From contig JAOPVG010000473.1 in the NCBI GenBank assembly GCA_025966255.1, positions 1 through 13,276 on the forward strand: 13,276 nt of DNA. The letters run 5' to 3'. The stretch comes from Jatrophihabitans sp. Lineage in GTDB: Bacteria > Actinomycetota > Actinomycetes > Mycobacteriales > Jatrophihabitantaceae. Below, one piece after another: positions 12,291 through 13,276 of the stretch; the stretch's first letter is position 1; each line of letters opens with the position of its first letter. The position numbers were made by a program, and so were the translations under genes. Below the pieces are notes generated by a model, which saw only the letters and a list, made by a program, of their open reading frames with translations, did not search any database and had not been told where the DNA came from.

Positions 12291-13276
12291 ATGGGTCACT
12301 ACAAGAGCAACGTTCGCGACATCGAGTTCAACCTCTTCGAGGTCTTCGGTACCGACAAGGTGCTCGGCACCGGCCCGTTCGAGGATCTGGACGAGGAGAC
12401 GGCCCGCGGCATCATCGCCGAGGTCGCCAAACTCGCCGAGGGCCCGCTCGCGGAATCCTTCGCCGACGCCGACCGCAATCCGCCGGTCTTCGACCCGGAC
12501 ACCAACTCGGTGACGATCCCCGAGTCGTTCAAGAAGTCGTTCAAGACGCTGCAGGACAGCGAGTGGTGGCGTCTGGAGACGATCCCGGAGCTGGGCGGCC
12601 AACTCGTGCCCCGCACCGTCGTCTGGGCCGTTGCCGAGCAGATACTCGGCTCGAACCCCGCACTGCACATGTACATGGCCGGCGCGCCGTTCGCCGGCAT
12701 CCTCTACCTCAACGGCAACGAGACCCAGAAGAAGATGGCCCAGCGCATGATCGACAACGGCTGGGGGGCCACGATGGTGCTCACCGAGCCCGATGCGGGC
12801 TCGGACGTCGGCGCCGGCCGCACCAAGGCGGTCCAGCAGGACGACGGGTCGTGGCACATCGAGGGTGTCAAGCGCTTCATCACATCGGCCGAGCAGGACA
12901 TGACGGAGAACATCATTCATCTGGTGCTGGCCCGGCCCGAGGGCGCCGGCGCCGGGACCAAGGGCCTGTCGCTGTTCGTCGTGCCGAAGTTCCACTTCGA
13001 CCCCGAGACCGGCGAGTTGGGCGAGCGCAACGGCGCCTACGTCACCAACGTCGAGCACAAGATGGGGCTCAAGGCCTCCACCACCTGCGAAGTGCGCTTT
13101 GGCGAGAACCCGGAGATCCCGGCCAAGGGCTGGCTGGTCGGCGACGTCCACCAGGGCATCGCGCAGATGTTCCAGGTGATCGAGCACGCCCGCATGATGG
13201 TCGGGACCAAGGCCATCGCGACGCTGTCCACCGGCTACCTCAACGCGCTGGACTTCGCGAAGACGCGGGTTCAGTC
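12291..13276 (+). CDS. fadE5: Acyl-CoA dehydrogenase, FadE5-like (N-terminal half; runs off the right edge)
   Basis: 328 codons are open to the window end; the family is about 610 residues long. The protein starts [20 protein letters not shown] and continues with [23 protein letters not shown]. It carries [19 protein letters not shown] (158-176), which includes the acyl-CoA dehydrogenase signature, then [16 protein letters not shown] and [11 protein letters not shown]. This closely follows, by memory of the sequence, mycobacterial FadE5, which oxidises a broad range of saturated acyl-CoAs at C2-C3 using FAD, passing electrons to ETF in beta-oxidation. The catalytic Glu lies beyond the edge. 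AGGAG 7 nt upstream sets the start. A long open frame on the opposite strand (12252-13187) is a shadow. The promoter carries paired dyads that suggest control by a fatty-acid-responsive repressor. Confidence 0.92.
   Translation, partial: MGHYKSNVRDIEFNLFEVFGTDKVLGTGPFEDLDEETARGIIAEVAKLAEGPLAESFADADRNPPVFDPDTNSVTIPESFKKSFKTLQDSEWWRLETIPELGGQLVPRTVVWAVAEQILGSNPALHMYMAGAPFAGILYLNGNETQKKMAQRMIDNGWGATMVLTEPDAGSDVGAGRTKAVQQDDGSWHIEGVKRFITSAEQDMTENIIHLVLARPEGAGAGTKGLSLFVVPKFHFDPETGELGERNGAYVTNVEHKMGLKASTTCEVRFGENPEIPAKGWLVGDVHQGIAQMFQVIEHARMMVGTKAIATLSTGYLNALDFAKTRVQ

Noticed and set aside
12252..13187. Long open frame on the minus strand
   Set aside because: It is antisense to the fadE5-like gene, which reads without a stop from 12291 to the edge and carries clear acyl-CoA dehydrogenase motifs; the minus frame has no family-like sequence.
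1..13276. Mobile elements, CRISPR, tRNA or phage genes
   Set aside because: No transposase or integrase motif, repeated spacer pattern, cloverleaf-like segment or long terminal repeat was seen on either strand.

Overview
The window is high-GC actinobacterial DNA. GC-rich third codon positions, GTG starts, several likely leaderless regulator genes and a FadE5-type acyl-CoA dehydrogenase point to the Mycobacteriales (mycobacteria, Nocardia, Rhodococcus, Gordonia and relatives). The genus cannot be fixed from sequence alone. I recognise fourteen protein genes, two of them cut by the window edges, and no tRNA, rRNA, CRISPR array, transposase or phage gene.

Layout, left to right. The secreted 5' part of a gamma-glutamyltransferase gene runs leftward off the edge (1-248). 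Divergent from it is an operon of an ArsR-type repressor, an SRPBCC/AHSA1 protein and a 14-helix DHA2-type MFS exporter (359-2674). It meets a leftward gene for a 149-residue protein of unknown function (2743-3192) at a strong hairpin. A second, paralogous ArsR-SRPBCC pair (3283-4118) starts divergently from that gene. Next come a secreted M15-like/ARB_07466-like protein with a C-terminal peptidoglycan-binding domain (4205-5164), a leftward MarR regulator (5183-5644) and a divergent VOC/extradiol-dioxygenase-like gene (5729-6256) sharing a perfect palindrome with it. A GlsB/YeaQ/YmgE small membrane protein (6347-6619) and a large hairpin terminator follow.

The right half holds an E. coli-type, ACT-domain D-3-phosphoglycerate dehydrogenase (6741-7952). 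It is convergent with a 1044-residue STAND-type ATPase regulator (7994-11128, minus strand). That regulator is divergent from an unrecognised 287-residue protein (11207-12070), and the gap between them holds a perfect 11-bp-arm inverted repeat plus a third half-site. The window ends inside a fadE5-like gene (12291 onward) whose promoter carries two related operator-like dyads.

The common theme is local regulation: five regulator genes, with candidate operators next to at least three of them. The two ArsR-SRPBCC modules look like ligand-responsive units, one tied to efflux. The MarR-VOC pair looks like a small aromatic or electrophile response unit. The ATPase regulator with its unknown divergent partner is the least explained part and the best candidate for an undescribed system. 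Functions are inferred from family resemblance read by eye; no database search was run.
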